DNA of 64,000 bases from Solanum dulcamara. Lineage: Eukaryota > Streptophyta > Magnoliopsida > Solanales > Solanaceae. The DNA is taken from contig NC_077248.1 in assembly GCF_947179165.1 (NCBI RefSeq), positions 46,836,232-46,900,231 of the forward strand. Direction: 5' to 3'. Of this stretch, positions 35,296-46,633 are shown piece after piece (within the stretch, counting starts at the first letter, position 1; each line of letters starts with the position of its first letter). The position numbers and the translations under genes are program-made. The notes below the pieces were generated by a model that worked only from the letters and a program-made list of their open reading frames with translations, was not told where the DNA came from and made no database searches.

Positions 35296-35387
35296 GTGAA
35301 GGCCACCTGATGCCCAAAAGCTGAGTTTTCTGGAATTTCATCTTTTTTTCCTCATTTTTCTAACTTTCCAACTTCTGGGGTCTTACA

Positions 35388-35452
35388 ATATCTTCCCCTT
35401 GGGAACATTCTTCCTCGAATGGGACTCAAGCTAGCATGAATGGAATTGGAAA
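35388..35452 (-). other. Polypurine tract and 3' tail of X element 1
   Basis: Minus-strand AAGGGGAAGATAT lies against the LTR start at 35387, and CTCGAGGAA-like CATTCGAGGAAGAA follows. The tail is cut at 35452 by the plus-strand solo W LTR and resumes at about 37921. Confidence 0.7.
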
Positions 35453-37915
35453 TATTATGCCCTACACTTTTGGTACATGGGAACACCTATTTAGCTTCTC
35501 TAAAGCTATCATGTGATCCACATTATCTATAAAGTTACCAAATAACTCTAAGGAAGGGAGGATGTGATGCCTCATAATAATGAAGGTTGGAAATAGAGTT
35601 ATGAGAATTCAGAAGGAGTTGGAGGCCAAGTAATGGGTCAGAGGACTCGACTTACTCGCGTAATCCACCGACTTGGATGTCTTGAATAACTAAGCTACTT
35701 GAGTACACGTCGATCTTAAGTATCAAGGAATACATAGGCTCTTAAAGTGAGGCGAGATTACAAACTCACAAAAGAGAAATAAGGAGATGACACACCTACT
35801 CAAAGCAAGTAGGTGATGCACGTACTTGAAGAAAGTAGGTAACTCACCTACTTGGGGTGGGCCCCATACTTCCATGTGGCAGCATATGAGGGGCTGCATG
35901 GGTGAGGTGGTGCCCTAGGGGGCTTCCATGTGTCACCCCTAGGGGCTGCCATGTGTCACTTTCCAATAAAGTATATATATACATAATTAATGACTAAGGA
36001 GTCATTTTCAGCAATGAACTTAGACAAAAATGGAGAGAAAATAACGTGAGAGCTAGAAAGAGGCAGCCACGAGTTGGCTCAAATTGAGCGGAGTAGCGCC
36101 ACAAACAGTCCGCTAACTTTCAGTATGTTAATAAGCTTCTGAAGTTGATTTTTAGCAAGGTATGGCTTGTTCTCTTCTCCCACATTTTGGTAAGGGTTTG
36201 GACATGTTATTCATGTATTAATGTGAGTAGGAAATATAAAAATATGCATGTTACTGCTGAAGAAGGTAGCAGGTCGTGTAGGGACTGTTTTGGCGTATTC
36301 TAGTTGACTTAAAGTTTAACTTGTGTCATTGTTATTGTGGGGTTGTATTGGGAGTTGTTTTGTAGTGTTTCAGGTCTGGAAACATGTCTAAATATAGGTA
36401 TAAGTTCTGCTGTTTCAGCCATATCACATCCCATTTCGTGTAGTTAAGATTTTACAAAATAAAGATTGAAAACCGTATTTTGAAGTCGTAGTTTGAGCGG
36501 GCTGTTTGGGACTTGTTTTATGTAATATTGAAGTGGTGTAAGTGTTTATTGGATGATGGTTTTTGTGATTAATATGGATGCTAAGGTTTGGAGGTTAATT
36601 GGAAGTTCGGATAGGGTGAGTTATAGAGGAGATGCTGCTCGAATTCCATTAACTTCTTAACTAACTAATAGACTAGTCGAGACTAGTCAAGAAAGGAGAA
36701 TAAGGAATTGATTCCTATGGGTGTTTGGTTGTATATTTAGAATCTTAAAAGTTAAAGGTTATTAATATTAGTAATACCTTCGTGTTAATAGGTTCGGAGG
36801 ACAACGAGATAAGCCGGGTTAAAAGCAATCGATAAGAGGTATGTAAAGCTTATCTTTTCTTTTCTTTTAGCATGTATTTAAGCTAAGTAATGAATGATAT
36901 GAGCTTGAGGGTAAATCTACTCATAAATGCCAAGCGTAATTCACAGTTCTTATTTACCCCTTGATGAAAGAACTCTTACAGTAATTGAACTAGGGCCCTC
37001 AAGCCTTCTATATTAGGGAAAGTAGTAAGTATGTGAGGCTATCCACCTTTCTCATAGCATGTCACTGATGTAAGTATGATATATATATATATGAAATGTG
37101 CGGAAAAATCTACTCATGAAGCTCCGAATATGATTCATGACTCCTATCTACTTCTTGAAGTGAGAGCTCCTATGCTAATTGAGTTATTGTCTCTCACTAT
37201 TTCCTAGATGATGAAAAGCAGAGGGTATGTAAGGCTTAACTCTTCTCTTCTCTTGGCATGTCTTATCCATAAGTGGATGGTATATGTAATGCGGGGATAA
37301 TATGTATGCCTTTATTTTATAAGATGTAGGTATGGTAGATGGGTAAATGTTATACTTGCCCCCTGCATCCCTATTTCAGTTGTTGTCTTAGTTATGATAG
37401 TTTATGCTTTATATACTCAGTACATGTATCGTACTGACCCTCTTTCTTCGGGGGGCTGCATTTCATGCCCACAGGTACAGATGTTCATTTTAGAGATCCG
37501 CTAGCTTAGGATTTCTGCTCAGCTATGTCGGAAGTGCTCCACTGTTCTAGAGCCTAGTTTTTTTGGGTATTAGTCCTCCTATGTATATATTTGTTTGTTC
37601 AGGGGTACGACGGGGGCCCTGTCCCGCCATATGTTGCTGTTACTATTCATAGAGGTCTGTAGACATATGTATGTGGGTTATGTGTGAGTTTTGTTCGATT
37701 ATGGTTGTATGATAAGTTGTAAATGTTATTATGCTATGGAAGCCTTGTCGGCTTGCTTGCCCTTTCATGAAATGATGCAAATGAAAGAGGCTACACATTT
37801 ATGAAAATTTTATCACCCACTAGGGTTCATAGATATAGTTTTTCTATCTAATAGTTATATATATAGGAGGTCTAGGTCGGACCCCAGTCGCGGCCTACGG
37901 GATTGGGTTATAATA
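35453..37915 (+). repeat. Solo LTR of family W, plus strand
   Basis: It starts TATTATGCCC (decayed TGTTATACCC) and ends GATTGGGTTATAATA (decayed GTCGTGACA end). It has no internal domain. Flanks are GGAAA (35448-35452) and GAAAA (37916-37920), a target duplication with one transition. Like the antisense W LTRs, it has an inner tract AAGGAAGGGAGGA followed by TGTGATGCC at 35563. Its TATA box is at about 35970. Solo LTRs form by recombination between the two LTRs of one element. Confidence 0.75.
35786..35862. repeat. Inverted CACCTACT / AGTAGGTG repeats
   Basis: Inside the solo W LTR, CACCTACTCAAAG, CAAGTAGGTGATG, AAAGTAGGTAACTC and CACCTACTTGGGG follow each other within 75 bp. The antisense W LTRs do not have this block. 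Confidence 0.6.
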
Positions 37916-38645
37916 GAAAAGGAATATAATATCCCAGCATGAATACAAAACATCTCGATAATGTATAAAATATGAAATCTTTAATCTCAACCTAAATCAT
38001 GACTTTAAAACTCATTTCATAAACATGAATACACATGAATCCATGAAAGCAACTGAAATACATGATTTGGGATGATTGGATCATGAAGGAACTACATACC
38101 ACAACTAGTCATGAAAGAAAAGAGATGATGTTATCCAGACATCATAACTGCCTTAGCCTCCCATATAGCACGCTCAACCTCTTGGTTCCTCCATAATACT
38201 TTAACTGAAGCTATTTCTTTATTTCTCAATTTTCTAACTTGCCGGTCCAAGATCTCAACTAGAACCTCTTCATAAGAAAGACTCCTTAACCTCAATGTTT
38301 TCCAATGGAACAATAGAGCTAGGATTACCAACAAACGTCCTCAATAATGACACATGGAACATAGGATCCACCATTTCCAAATTTGAAGTCAAATCCAACT
38401 CATAGGCCACTTGAATAATTCACCTCAAATCTGATATGGCCCAACATAGCGGGGACTTAGCTTCCTTTTCATTCCAAAACACATCATACCTTTCATTGCT
38501 GAAATTTTCAAGTAAACCTAATCATTGATTTCAAATTCAAACTCCCTTCTTCTCATATCTGAATAGAAATTTTGTCAGCTTTGGTCCATTTTCAATCGTT
38601 CTCTGATGAGTCTAACCTTCTCCATAGCCGCAAATAACAACTTGG
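37916..38645 (-). pseudogene. X element 1 pol: integrase C-terminal tail
   Basis: The piece 38131-38334 reads YEEVLVEILDRQVRKLR, then ASVKVLWRNQEVERAIWEA, the usual gypsy C-terminal tail. Before it (38380-38600, shifted) come FEINDWVYLKISAMKGMM and RKLSPRYVGPYQ, the integrase C-terminal barrel. The catalytic core is missing: at about 38645 the text jumps straight to sequence that should precede the core. Confidence 0.75.
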
Positions 38646-39285
38646 GTCCTATCAGAGCAACTTTACTAAGGCAGGATCATCATTTTGCTTTGCCTTTGCA
38701 TTTACAACAAGAGAATACTCAGAACCATTTTGCACAACAACACCCACCATCTTTGGATTCAACCAATCGAACACCCAAATGGGCTAATTTATGCACATCT
38801 CAAACTAACTATTTCATCTCATCATCAAAATAGGTAACACTGCTAATGGAAAATCTACTAAGAGCATCAATAACCATATTCGCCTTACTCGGATGGTATA
38901 GAACACTATGTAATAATCCTTTAACAGTTCAAGCTACCTCCTTTGTCGAAGATTCAAGTCCTTTTGAGTGAACACGTATTGTAAACTTTTGTGATCAGTG
39001 AAATCATCTACATGGATACCACAGAGATAGTGTCTCCACAACATCAAAGAAAATACCATCGCTGCCAACTCCAAGTCATAAGTTGGGTAATTCTTTTCAT
39101 GCACCTTAAGTTGCCTTGATGTATAAGCTATCACTTTGCCATTTTGCATTAGCACACAACCAATACCAACTAGTGAAGCATTACAATACACCACAAAACC
39201 ATCGGAACCTTTCGGTAAAGTCAACACCACAATGAAAATAAGTCTATCCTTCAACTCTTGGAAGCTTTTCTCATATGAGCATTAC
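38646..39285 (-). pseudogene. X element 1 pol: RNase H, catalytic Asp lost
   Basis: The piece 38934-39254 reads [20 protein letters not shown] and [20 protein letters not shown], then [24 protein letters not shown] stands where YCDAS is expected, a D-to-N change. The C-terminal end (ANMVIDALSRFSISSVTYF, about 38835-38890) is readable after a stop. Beyond it the frame runs into NAKAKQNDDPALVKLL and then into the deletion at about 38645. Confidence 0.78.
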
Positions 39286-39735
39286 AATGCTCTCTTGGAA
39301 GCATTACAATGCTATCTTGGAAGCTTTTGTCATGGAAACCGGCACCACCTACCTGAGCAACAGTTGTGCTCACCAGGTAAATCCATAGTAGGGGAAAGAG
39401 AGCATCGAGCATAACTTTCATGTCACTAGAATGCTTCAGATCGAAAGCAACCACTAGTGATCGAGGGGAAGGGATCTCTTTTATGCAATAGAAAAAAAGG
39501 CCAAGCCCCAGTTCCCAGGGTTAGGGAGACGCTCGCTCGTCTACTGGGATAGAAAAAAGTGAAGATCTTAACTATGAGTCAGAGGGAATCTGTAGCAGAC
39601 AGTTCAAGGAAGTGAAACTAAGACAAGAAACTTCCCAAATTTTTATGCCTAATACCCATTGATAAGAGGTTTAGTTGATCATTTCGCCCTTTAGAAATAG
39701 GCGTAGAAAAACTTCAATAGATTTACAGTCTTCCT
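39286..39735. other. Foreign block inside X pol, possibly organellar DNA
   Basis: Between RNase H and the RT connection, about 0.45 kb is unlike any gypsy sequence in the window. It is more GC-rich in parts, such as GGGAGACGCTCGCTCGTC at about 39523-39540 and CCAAGCCCCAGTTCCCAGGG at about 39512. Gypsy text stops at AGCTTTTCTCAT and resumes at about 39736 with the RNase H linker. The style recalls plant mitochondrial intergenic DNA, but I cannot name a gene. The left edge has a short duplication of ATTACAATGCT...CTTGGAAGC. Confidence 0.45.
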
Positions 39736-40717
39736 TCGCCTTATTTTTAGTCAAAGCAGTCAAGGGTGAAGCAATAGAAGAGAAACCTTCCACTAACTAT
39801 CTATAATAATCAGCTAAACCCAAGAAACTCTAAATATCAAAAGAACTCAACGGTCTAGGCCAATATTTAGCTGCCTCGATCTTTTTTCGATCAACCATAA
39901 TTCGTTCTTCAAAAACAATATGACCAAGGAAAGCAACCAACCTTATCCAAAAATTACATTTCCTAAACTTTGCATACAACTATCGGTCTTTTAGAATTTA
40001 CAACACAATCCTCAAATGATTGGCATGCTTTTTATTACTCTGTGAGTAAATCAAAATATCATCAATAAAGATAATCACAAATATATCCAAATATTTCCTA
40101 AATTCCCTGTTCATTAAATCCATAAAAGTTGTAGGGGCATTTGTTAATCTAAAAGACATAACCAAACATTCAAAATGACCATATCGAGTTCTAAAAGCCA
40201 TCTTTGGAATATCACACTCCCTCACTCGGAGTTGATGATAACCTGATCGGAGGTCAATCTTAGAAAAGTAGCTTGCCCCTAGAAGTTGATCAAAATAGTA
40301 ATCAAACCTTGGGATGAGATACTTATTCTTAATTGTGACCTTGTTCAATTTTTTATAATCTATACACATTCAGAGTGACCTATATTTCTTCCTAACAAAC
40401 AACACGGGAGCACTCCAAGGTGAAATGCTTGGTCTTATAAAACTCTTATCCAACAAATCCTTCAATTTCTCTTTCAACTCCTTAAGTTCCACTAGAGCCA
40501 TACGATAAGGACGAATAGAGATAGGATGCTTATCTGGTAAGATATCAATACCAAAGTCTATTTTCCTTTCAGGAGGAACAGATAGGAGGACTTTGGGAAA
40601 AACTGACTCAAAAGTAGGAGTCCCACAGTTAGTATCTCTAACCCAAACTAGATGGTAGATGCATCTCTTGGAAATCATTTTTCCAGCCTTAAGATATAAA
40701 ATGAATAGACCCTTCAC
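39736..40717 (-). pseudogene. X element 1 pol: reverse transcriptase
   Basis: The piece 39998-40369 reads [40 protein letters not shown] and [14 protein letters not shown]. Both catalytic Asps of the FIDD motif and the Asp of SKIDL are present. The piece 40370-40717 carries the N-terminal linker ([20 protein letters not shown]) and [18 protein letters not shown] stop at 40370 splits the two. The connection domain at 39740-39997 is shifted (PLSSFDI, SFLGLADYYR). Confidence 0.8.
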
Positions 40718-41032
40718 AACCGAATCATTACCCTTCCATTCAAGAATAGGCTTATTAGGAAATTGAAACTTGACTCTATGGGTTCTACAATCAATGGTTG
40801 CATAAGAGGCATGTAATTAATCTATACCAAGAATGATGTCGAAGTCGGTCATGTCAGGTTCAATCCTACGGGAGTATAAACAAAAAAGGCTCCATCGATA
40901 TTTCAGGACTAACATCAAACCTCATAGCTACGTAAGGAGTAACAAAAGAAAAATTTGCACCTGGATCAAGCAAGGCATAAACATCATAGTGAAAGACCCA
41001 TAAAATACTGGTAACAACATCGGGAGTCTCCT
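40718..41032 (-). pseudogene. X element 1 protease
   Basis: Around 40930-41000 the minus strand reads YALLDPGANFSFVTPYVAM, the retropepsin motif with DPG. Around 40740-40860 MTDFDIILGID is followed by a stop and then by [19 protein letters not shown] short deletion or shift at about 40870 breaks the middle. Confidence 0.7.
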
Positions 41033-42166
41033 CTACCTCTTGCCTACCATGAAGAGCATAAAATCAGTTGTTGCATTGGTCCTCCTTAGGTTGAGCTTAG
41101 GCAACTTATGGAGCTTTCCGACCTTGAGTAACTTGTCCTTGAGGACGACCTTCTCTACCCTTGTTGGTAATATGAGGGCACTCAGATTGCCTATGTCCCA
41201 TTTTGCGACATCCAAAACAAGCACCTATTCCCATCAAACAACTCCCTCCATGATTCCTCCTATATTTTGCACACTTGGAAAATAAAGGGTTAATAGAATT
41301 CATACCTTCTCCTTGAGTCTTAGGTTATGTAACCCTATTACTTACAAACTTCTTTCTCGAACTTTAGCCTTGTTGAGAACGACCGCTTCTACCACTGGAC
41401 CTTGAATTTTAGAACCTACCTTTATATCAGGCTCTCTTAGAATCTCTCATTCTTATATTTTTGAGTTTCTCTCCCTCAATTTTCTTAAAAAAGTCATGAG
41501 CCGAGATATGTCCATTTCCTTGATAATCATAGTGCTACGACATTCCTTAGCAACCAAATCGGATACCCTCGATATGAATTAACGTATTTGGGCATGTGAA
41601 TCAACAACCAATGAAGGAGCATACTTGGATAGCTTGGTGAATTTGAGGGCATAGTCCCTCATACCCATTTGCCTTGTCGAAGATTGATGAACTCAAACAC
41701 CTTGGCTTCCCTTAGCTCAAGAGGGAAAAAGTGATCAAGGAAAGCAAGTTTGAAGGCTTCCCACTCAATAGGACCTTCAAACCCTCTCTACCTTCCATTG
41801 AGTGTACCAAACTTGAGCAACACCCTTGAGTTTGTAAGATGCCAACTCTAGTTTCTTTTCCGAAGACACCCACATAATTCTCACTATCTTGTAAACCTCA
41901 TCAATGAATTCTTGAGGATACTTATCAACTTTTGATCTATAAAACTCCTGAGGGAGCAAAATTCCTCACCCTAGAAGTTGGAGTAGGATCATTGGGAGGA
42001 ACTGCAACCCCTTGCTAGCCACCACATGGGCTAGAATAATAATAGCAGTTCAAAACTCCGCATTAGTAACTTGGTCGGGTATGGGACCATTGTCTTGAGG
42101 TATCAGAGGAGCTTGATATTCATTAGCATTATTCCCTCTTGCAAAAGTTGGTCTTCTTTGTGGCAT
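41033..42166 (-). pseudogene. X element 1 gag
   Basis: The frame begins at 42166 with ATG (MPQRRPTFARGNNAN). A gag domain follows at 41777-41959 (KYPQEFIDEVYKIVRIMWVS and GVAQVWYTQWK). Near 41106-41303 lies an intact zinc knuckle CFGCRKMGHRQSEC (CX2CX4HX4C), which packages RNA. Stops at about 41960 and 42050 and shifts near 41340-41700 break it. Confidence 0.75.
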
Positions 42167-42380
42167 TTTCTGAAAATCGCAAAGGAAGATCGTTAGGGAA
42201 AAGAAGTCTTAGGGTAGACTCTATAGCAAGACATAGACCATGAAAGAAGTGAGAATTTCCTAAAATGCCTTATAGCCTCCTATCCATAGTTGTGATTCCC
42301 TTCACAACCATGAATAAGACTCTACTTGACGAGGCATGTTGGATATTCTAGGATATCTTAAACCTTATGCTCTGATTCAA
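42167..42380 (-). other. Leader and primer site of X element 1
   Basis: The complement of a decayed primer site (TGAATCAGAGC) lies at 42369-42379, next to the LTR end at 42385. The leader has no frame. Confidence 0.65.
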
Positions 42381-42384
42381 AGTT

Positions 42385-42880
42385 TGCCAAAACTCGAGAT
42401 AGGGCCTAGTCATAACACGGTGATCAAAACCCCGAAGGGGCTCCAACTAGGCCTCTTAACATATCATAAATCATACATAAAGTAAAGTATGCAGAATATA
42501 ACATAAGAAGAGTCTAAATGTGATCATAGGAAGAAGAGTAACTTGACTACATAGACTCCAAGACATAGGTCTAATAAATGTCTCTACTTAATGACAATGG
42601 CGGAGGCTAAGATATGTCCCTAGCTCACCCTCAAACTAAATATAAGAAAGTCTTAGAAATGAAAACAAATGACTCATAACTTGTCCCTGATAGATGAGGA
42701 CTCACCAAAGCATTGCCAGAATAAGCTCTACTGACTACACCTAGGAATGTGATCCTCAACCCTATATTATGAGATAATGTAGGCAAAAAATATGCGTTAG
42801 TACTTTTGAATGTATTAAGTATGAGAACATGACATATAATATAAATCATAAGATACAATGATCAAGTAAAGTGCATGGTA
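42385..42880 (-). repeat. X LTR copy 2, truncated
   Basis: It starts TGCCAAAACTCGAGATAGGG (decayed) and follows the X LTR to ...GCATGGTAAGATGAG. At about 42880 it switches into gag of another X copy. Only the first 0.5 kb in plus coordinates (the LTR end half) remains. Confidence 0.7.
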
Positions 42881-43558
42881 AGATGAGATATGTCCATTTC
42901 CTTGATAAGCATAGTGGTACGACATTCCTTAGCAACCAAGTAACATACCCCTGATATGAATTAACTCATTCAGGCATAAGGATCGACAACCAATGAAGGA
43001 TCATACTTGGAGAGCTTGGCAAATTTCCGGGCTTAGTCCCTCATCCCCATTTTGCCTTTTCGAAGATTGATGAACTCCAACACCTTGGCTTCCCTTAGCT
43101 CAAGAGGAAAAAGAGATCAAGAAAATCAAGTGTGAAGTTTTCCCATTCAATAGGACCTTCATCCACTCTCTTTACCTTCTATTAGTGTACCAAACTTGAG
43201 CAACACTGTTGAGTTGGTAAGCCACCATCTCCTCTTTCTCTTACAAACATACCTCTATAATGCTCACTATCTTATAAACCTCATCAATAAATTCTTGAGG
43301 ATCCTCATCAACTATTGAGGCATGAGACTCCAGAGGGTTCATATTTTCATAATCCCTCACCTTAGAAGCCGGAGTAAGAACATTAGGAGGAAGCACAACC
43401 CCTTCGCTACCTACCACTTGGGATAGCATTGTAATAGCGGTACTGAACTCTGCATTAGTAACTTGGTCGGGTAGGGGACCATTGTGTTGAGGAGCTGGAA
43501 GTGCTTGAGCTTTATTAGCATTGTTCCCTCTTGGGAAAGATGGTCTTCCTAGATGCAT
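42881..43558 (-). pseudogene. X copy 2 gag
   Basis: The open piece 43241-43558 (105 codons) starts at ATG with MHLGRPSFPRGNNANKAQAL and holds NGPLPDQVTNAEFSTAITML, then DEDPQEFIDEVYKI. The rest (42881-43240) carries the gag core (a YDPSLVVDPYARMS-like region) with stops and shifts. It ends abruptly at the LTR of copy 2, with no zinc knuckle. Confidence 0.75.
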
Positions 43559-43770
43559 TTTCTAAAAATCATAATGGAAGATCGTTAGGGAAATAAAGTC
43601 TTAGGGTAGACTCTATAGGACGACATAGACCATAAAAGAAGTGAGAATATCCTAAAATGCCTTATAACCTCCTATCCATAGTTGTGGCGCGCTTCACAAC
43701 CATAAATGACTCTACTTGATACGGCATGTTGGACACCCTAGGACATCTTAAACCTTATGCTCTGATACCA
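43559..43770 (-). other. Leader and primer site of X copy 2
   Basis: GCTCTGATACCA at 43759-43770 is the complement of the initiator-Met primer site and is intact. The leader between it and the gag start is closely alike in all three X copies. Confidence 0.85.
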
Positions 43771-43774
43771 ATAT

Positions 43775-43968
43775 TGTCATAACCCGACCTAGGCCTTAGT
43801 CGTAACACGACAATCAAAATCTCGAATGGGCTCCAACCAAGCCTCTTGACATATCATAAAGCATACATAAATTAAAGTAAGTTCGGAATATAACATAAAA
43901 AGAGTCTAAACGTGATCATAGGAACAAGAGTAACTTGAATACATAGACTCCATGACATAGGTCCAACA
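43775..43968 (-). repeat. X LTR copy 3, short fragment
   Basis: It starts TGTCATAACCCGACCTAGGC, follows the X LTR for about 190 bp, then runs into an inverted repeat and RT sequence. Confidence 0.75.
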
Positions 43969-44039
43969 AATTCATACTTGCATGACATTCATAACTTGGG
44001 TAACCGACTAATTCTATAAATTTCATGCAAGTATGAATT
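43969..44039. repeat. Perfect 17-bp inverted repeat at a rearrangement join
   Basis: AATTCATACTTGCATGA at 43969-43985 is the exact reverse complement of 44023-44039, with a 37-bp loop. It sits where an X LTR is fused to the middle of RT. Confidence 0.85.
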
Positions 44040-44790
44040 CCTTCTATGGAAACAATGCAACCAAGGAAAGCAACCGACCTTACCCAAAAATCACATTTGC
44101 TAAACTTTGCATACAACTGTTGGTCTTTGAGAATTTGCAACGCAATACTCAAATGATTGGCATGCTCTTCCTCACTTTGTGAGTAAATCAAAATATCATT
44201 ATTAAAGACAATCACAAACATATCCAAATATTTCCTAAATACCCTATTCATCAAATCCATAAAAGCTGTAGGGGCATTTGTTAGTCCAAAAGATATAACC
44301 AAAAATTTAAAATGACCATACCGAGTTCTAAAAGCCGTCTTTGGAATGTTACACTCCCTCACTCGGAGTTAATGATAATCCGATCAGAGGTCAATCTTAC
44401 AAAAGTAGCTTACCCCTTGAAGTTGACTAAACAAGTCATCAATCCTTGGGATGTGATACTCATTCTTAATTGTGATCTCGTTCAATTGCCGATAATCTAT
44501 AAACATTCAGAGTTACCTATCTTTCTTCCTAACAAACAACACTGGAGCACCCCAAGGTGAAATTGTTGGTCTTATAAAACCCTTATCCAACAAATTCTTC
44601 AATTGCTCTTTCAAATCCTTAAGTACCTCCAGAGCCATACGGTAAGAAGGAATAGAGATAGGTTGCGTATCAAGAAAGAGATTAATACCAAAGTTTATTT
44701 TCCTTTCGAGAGGAACACCTAGGAGGTCTTCAGCAAAAACTTCCGAAAACTCATTAACAACTGATTATGACTCAAGAGTAGGAGTCTCGA
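44040..44790 (-). pseudogene. X copy 3 reverse transcriptase fragment
   Basis: The piece 43916-44362 reads [40 protein letters not shown] and [20 protein letters not shown], then [14 protein letters not shown] stands where FIDD is expected, so a catalytic Asp is lost. After IVSIEG the frame leaves pol and runs through the inverted repeat into LTR text. The RT N-terminus (44400-44790) is readable in pieces with stops. RNase H and integrase are absent from this copy. Confidence 0.78.
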
Positions 44791-45330
44791 AGTTAGTATC
44801 TTTAACCCAAACTAGATGGTAGATGCAACCCTTGGAAATCATTTTCCTATCCTTAAGACATGAAATGAATCATCCCTTAACCACCAAATCATTACCCTTT
44901 AATTCAAGAATAGGCTCATTAGGAAATTAAAATTTGACACTACGGGTTCTACAATCAATGGTTTCATAAGAGGAATATAACCAATCCATACCAAGAATGA
45001 TGTCGAAGTCGGTCATGTCATGTTCAACAATATCACACTAGATAACTTTATGCAAAACCGATATGGGACAATTTCTGTAGACTCTTTTAACCATAACCGA
45101 CACAACTATAGGAGTATAAATGGAAAAAAGCTCCATCAATATTTTGAGAGTAACATCAAACCTCATAGCCACATAAGAAGTAACAAAAGACAAATTTGCA
45201 TCTGGATCAAGCAAGGCATAAAAATTATAGTGAAAGAACTATAACATATTGATAACAACATCGAGTGTCTCCTCCACCTTTTGCCTATATGAAAAGCATA
45301 AAATCGGTTGTTGTGTTGACCACCCTTAAG
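44791..45330 (-). pseudogene. X copy 3 protease region
   Basis: It parallels 40718-41060. The minus strand has an LLDPDANLSFVTSYVAM-like stretch at about 45170-45230 and TIDCRTRSVKF at about 44940-44960. Compared with X element 1 it keeps about 90 bp more near 45030-45115. Stops and shifts are present. Confidence 0.6.
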
Positions 45331-46417
45331 TTGATCTTAGGTACCTTATGGAGCTTCACCACCTTGAGGTACTTGGCCTTGAGGACAACCTTCTCAACCC
45401 TTCTTAGTAACATGAGGGAACTTGGGTTGCCTACATCCCATTTTTCCACATTCGAAGCAAGCACCTGCTACCATCAAACATCTCCCTCCATAATTCTTCC
45501 CATATTTTTCACACTTGGGAATTGAAGGGCTAGTTACATTCATACATCCTTCTTAAGTCTTAGGGTATGGCACCCTATCTCTTACAAACTTCTTTCCCAA
45601 ACTTTTTCCATATTGAGAAAGACCACTACTACCACTGGACCTAGCATTTGAGAACCCAGCTTCATACCGGGCTCTCTTAGAATCTCTTATTCTCATCTCT
45701 TTAAGTTTCTCTCTCTCAATTTTCTTGACAAAAGTCATGAGCTGAGATATTTCTATTTCCTTGATAAGCATAGTAGTTTGACATTCCTTAGCAACCAAGT
45801 CGCATACCCCTGATATGAATTGACTCATTCGGGCACAAAGATAAACAACCAATGAAGGATCATACTTAGAGAGCTTGGTGAATTTCTGGGCATAGTCCCT
45901 CCTCCCCATTTTGCCTTTTCAAAGATTGATGAACTTCAACACCTTGGCTTCCCTTAGCTCAAGAGGAAAAAGAGATTAAGGAAATCAAGTGTGAAGGTTT
46001 CTTAATCAATAAGACCTTCATCCACTCTCTCTACCTTCCATTGGTGTACCAAACTTGAGCAACACTGTTGAGTTGGTAAGCTATCATCTCCTCTTTCTCT
46101 TACGAACACACCTCCATAATTCTCACTATCTTGTAGACCTCATTAATAAATTCTTGAGGATCCTCATCAACTATTAAGGCATGAGACTCTAGAGGGTTCA
46201 TATTTGCATAATGCCTCACCTTAGAAGCCAGAGTAGGAACATTAGGAGGAAGCACAACCCCTTCGTTACCCACCACTTGGGATAGCATTATAATAGCGGT
46301 ATGGAACTCTGCATTAGTAACTTAGTCGGGTAGGGGACCATTGTGTTGAGGAGCCGGAAGTGCCTGAGCTTTGTTAGCATTGTTACCTCTTGGGAAAGAT
46401 GGTCTTCCTATATGTAT
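45331..46417 (-). pseudogene. X copy 3 gag
   Basis: The open piece 45553-45909 reads AQKFTKLSKYDPSLVVYLCA, then FVKKIEREKLKEMRIRDSKR and a Ser/Gly-rich linker. The zinc knuckle near 45440 is broken: CFECGKMGCRQPKF has lost its His and last Cys. The piece 46100-46288 has DEDPQEFINEVYKIV. The start codon near 46415 has changed to ATA, as judged against copy 2. Confidence 0.75.
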
Positions 46418-46629
46418 TTTTTGAAAATCATAATGGAAGATCGTTAGGGAAAGGAAGTCTTAGGGTAGACTTTATAGGACGACATAGACCATAAATGAAG
46501 TAAGAATATCCTAAAATGCCTTATAGCCTCCTATCCATAGTTGTGGCGCGCTTCACAACCATAAATGACTCTACTTGATGCGGCATATTGGATACCCTAG
46601 GACATCTTAAACCTTATGCTCTGATACCA
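46418..46629 (-). other. Leader and primer site of X copy 3
   Basis: GCTCTGATACCA at 46618-46629 is the intact complement of the initiator-Met primer site, four bases from the LTR end. Confidence 0.88.
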
Positions 46630-46633
46630 AAAT

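Larger units (their letters stand above)
24439..35387 (-). repeat. Family X LTR (copy 1), split by the W element
   Basis: The left end TGTCATGACCCGACCTAGGG and the right end GGGGTCTTACA are the two LTR ends seen on the complement. Removing the nested element (26196-34864) and one CATCG copy leaves about 2.28 kb. The 46634-48822 copy is 2.19 kb and has the same phrases. A polypurine tract (minus strand AAGGGGAAGATAT) follows the right end at 35388, so this is the 3' LTR of the X pol at 37921-42166. Confidence 0.8.
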
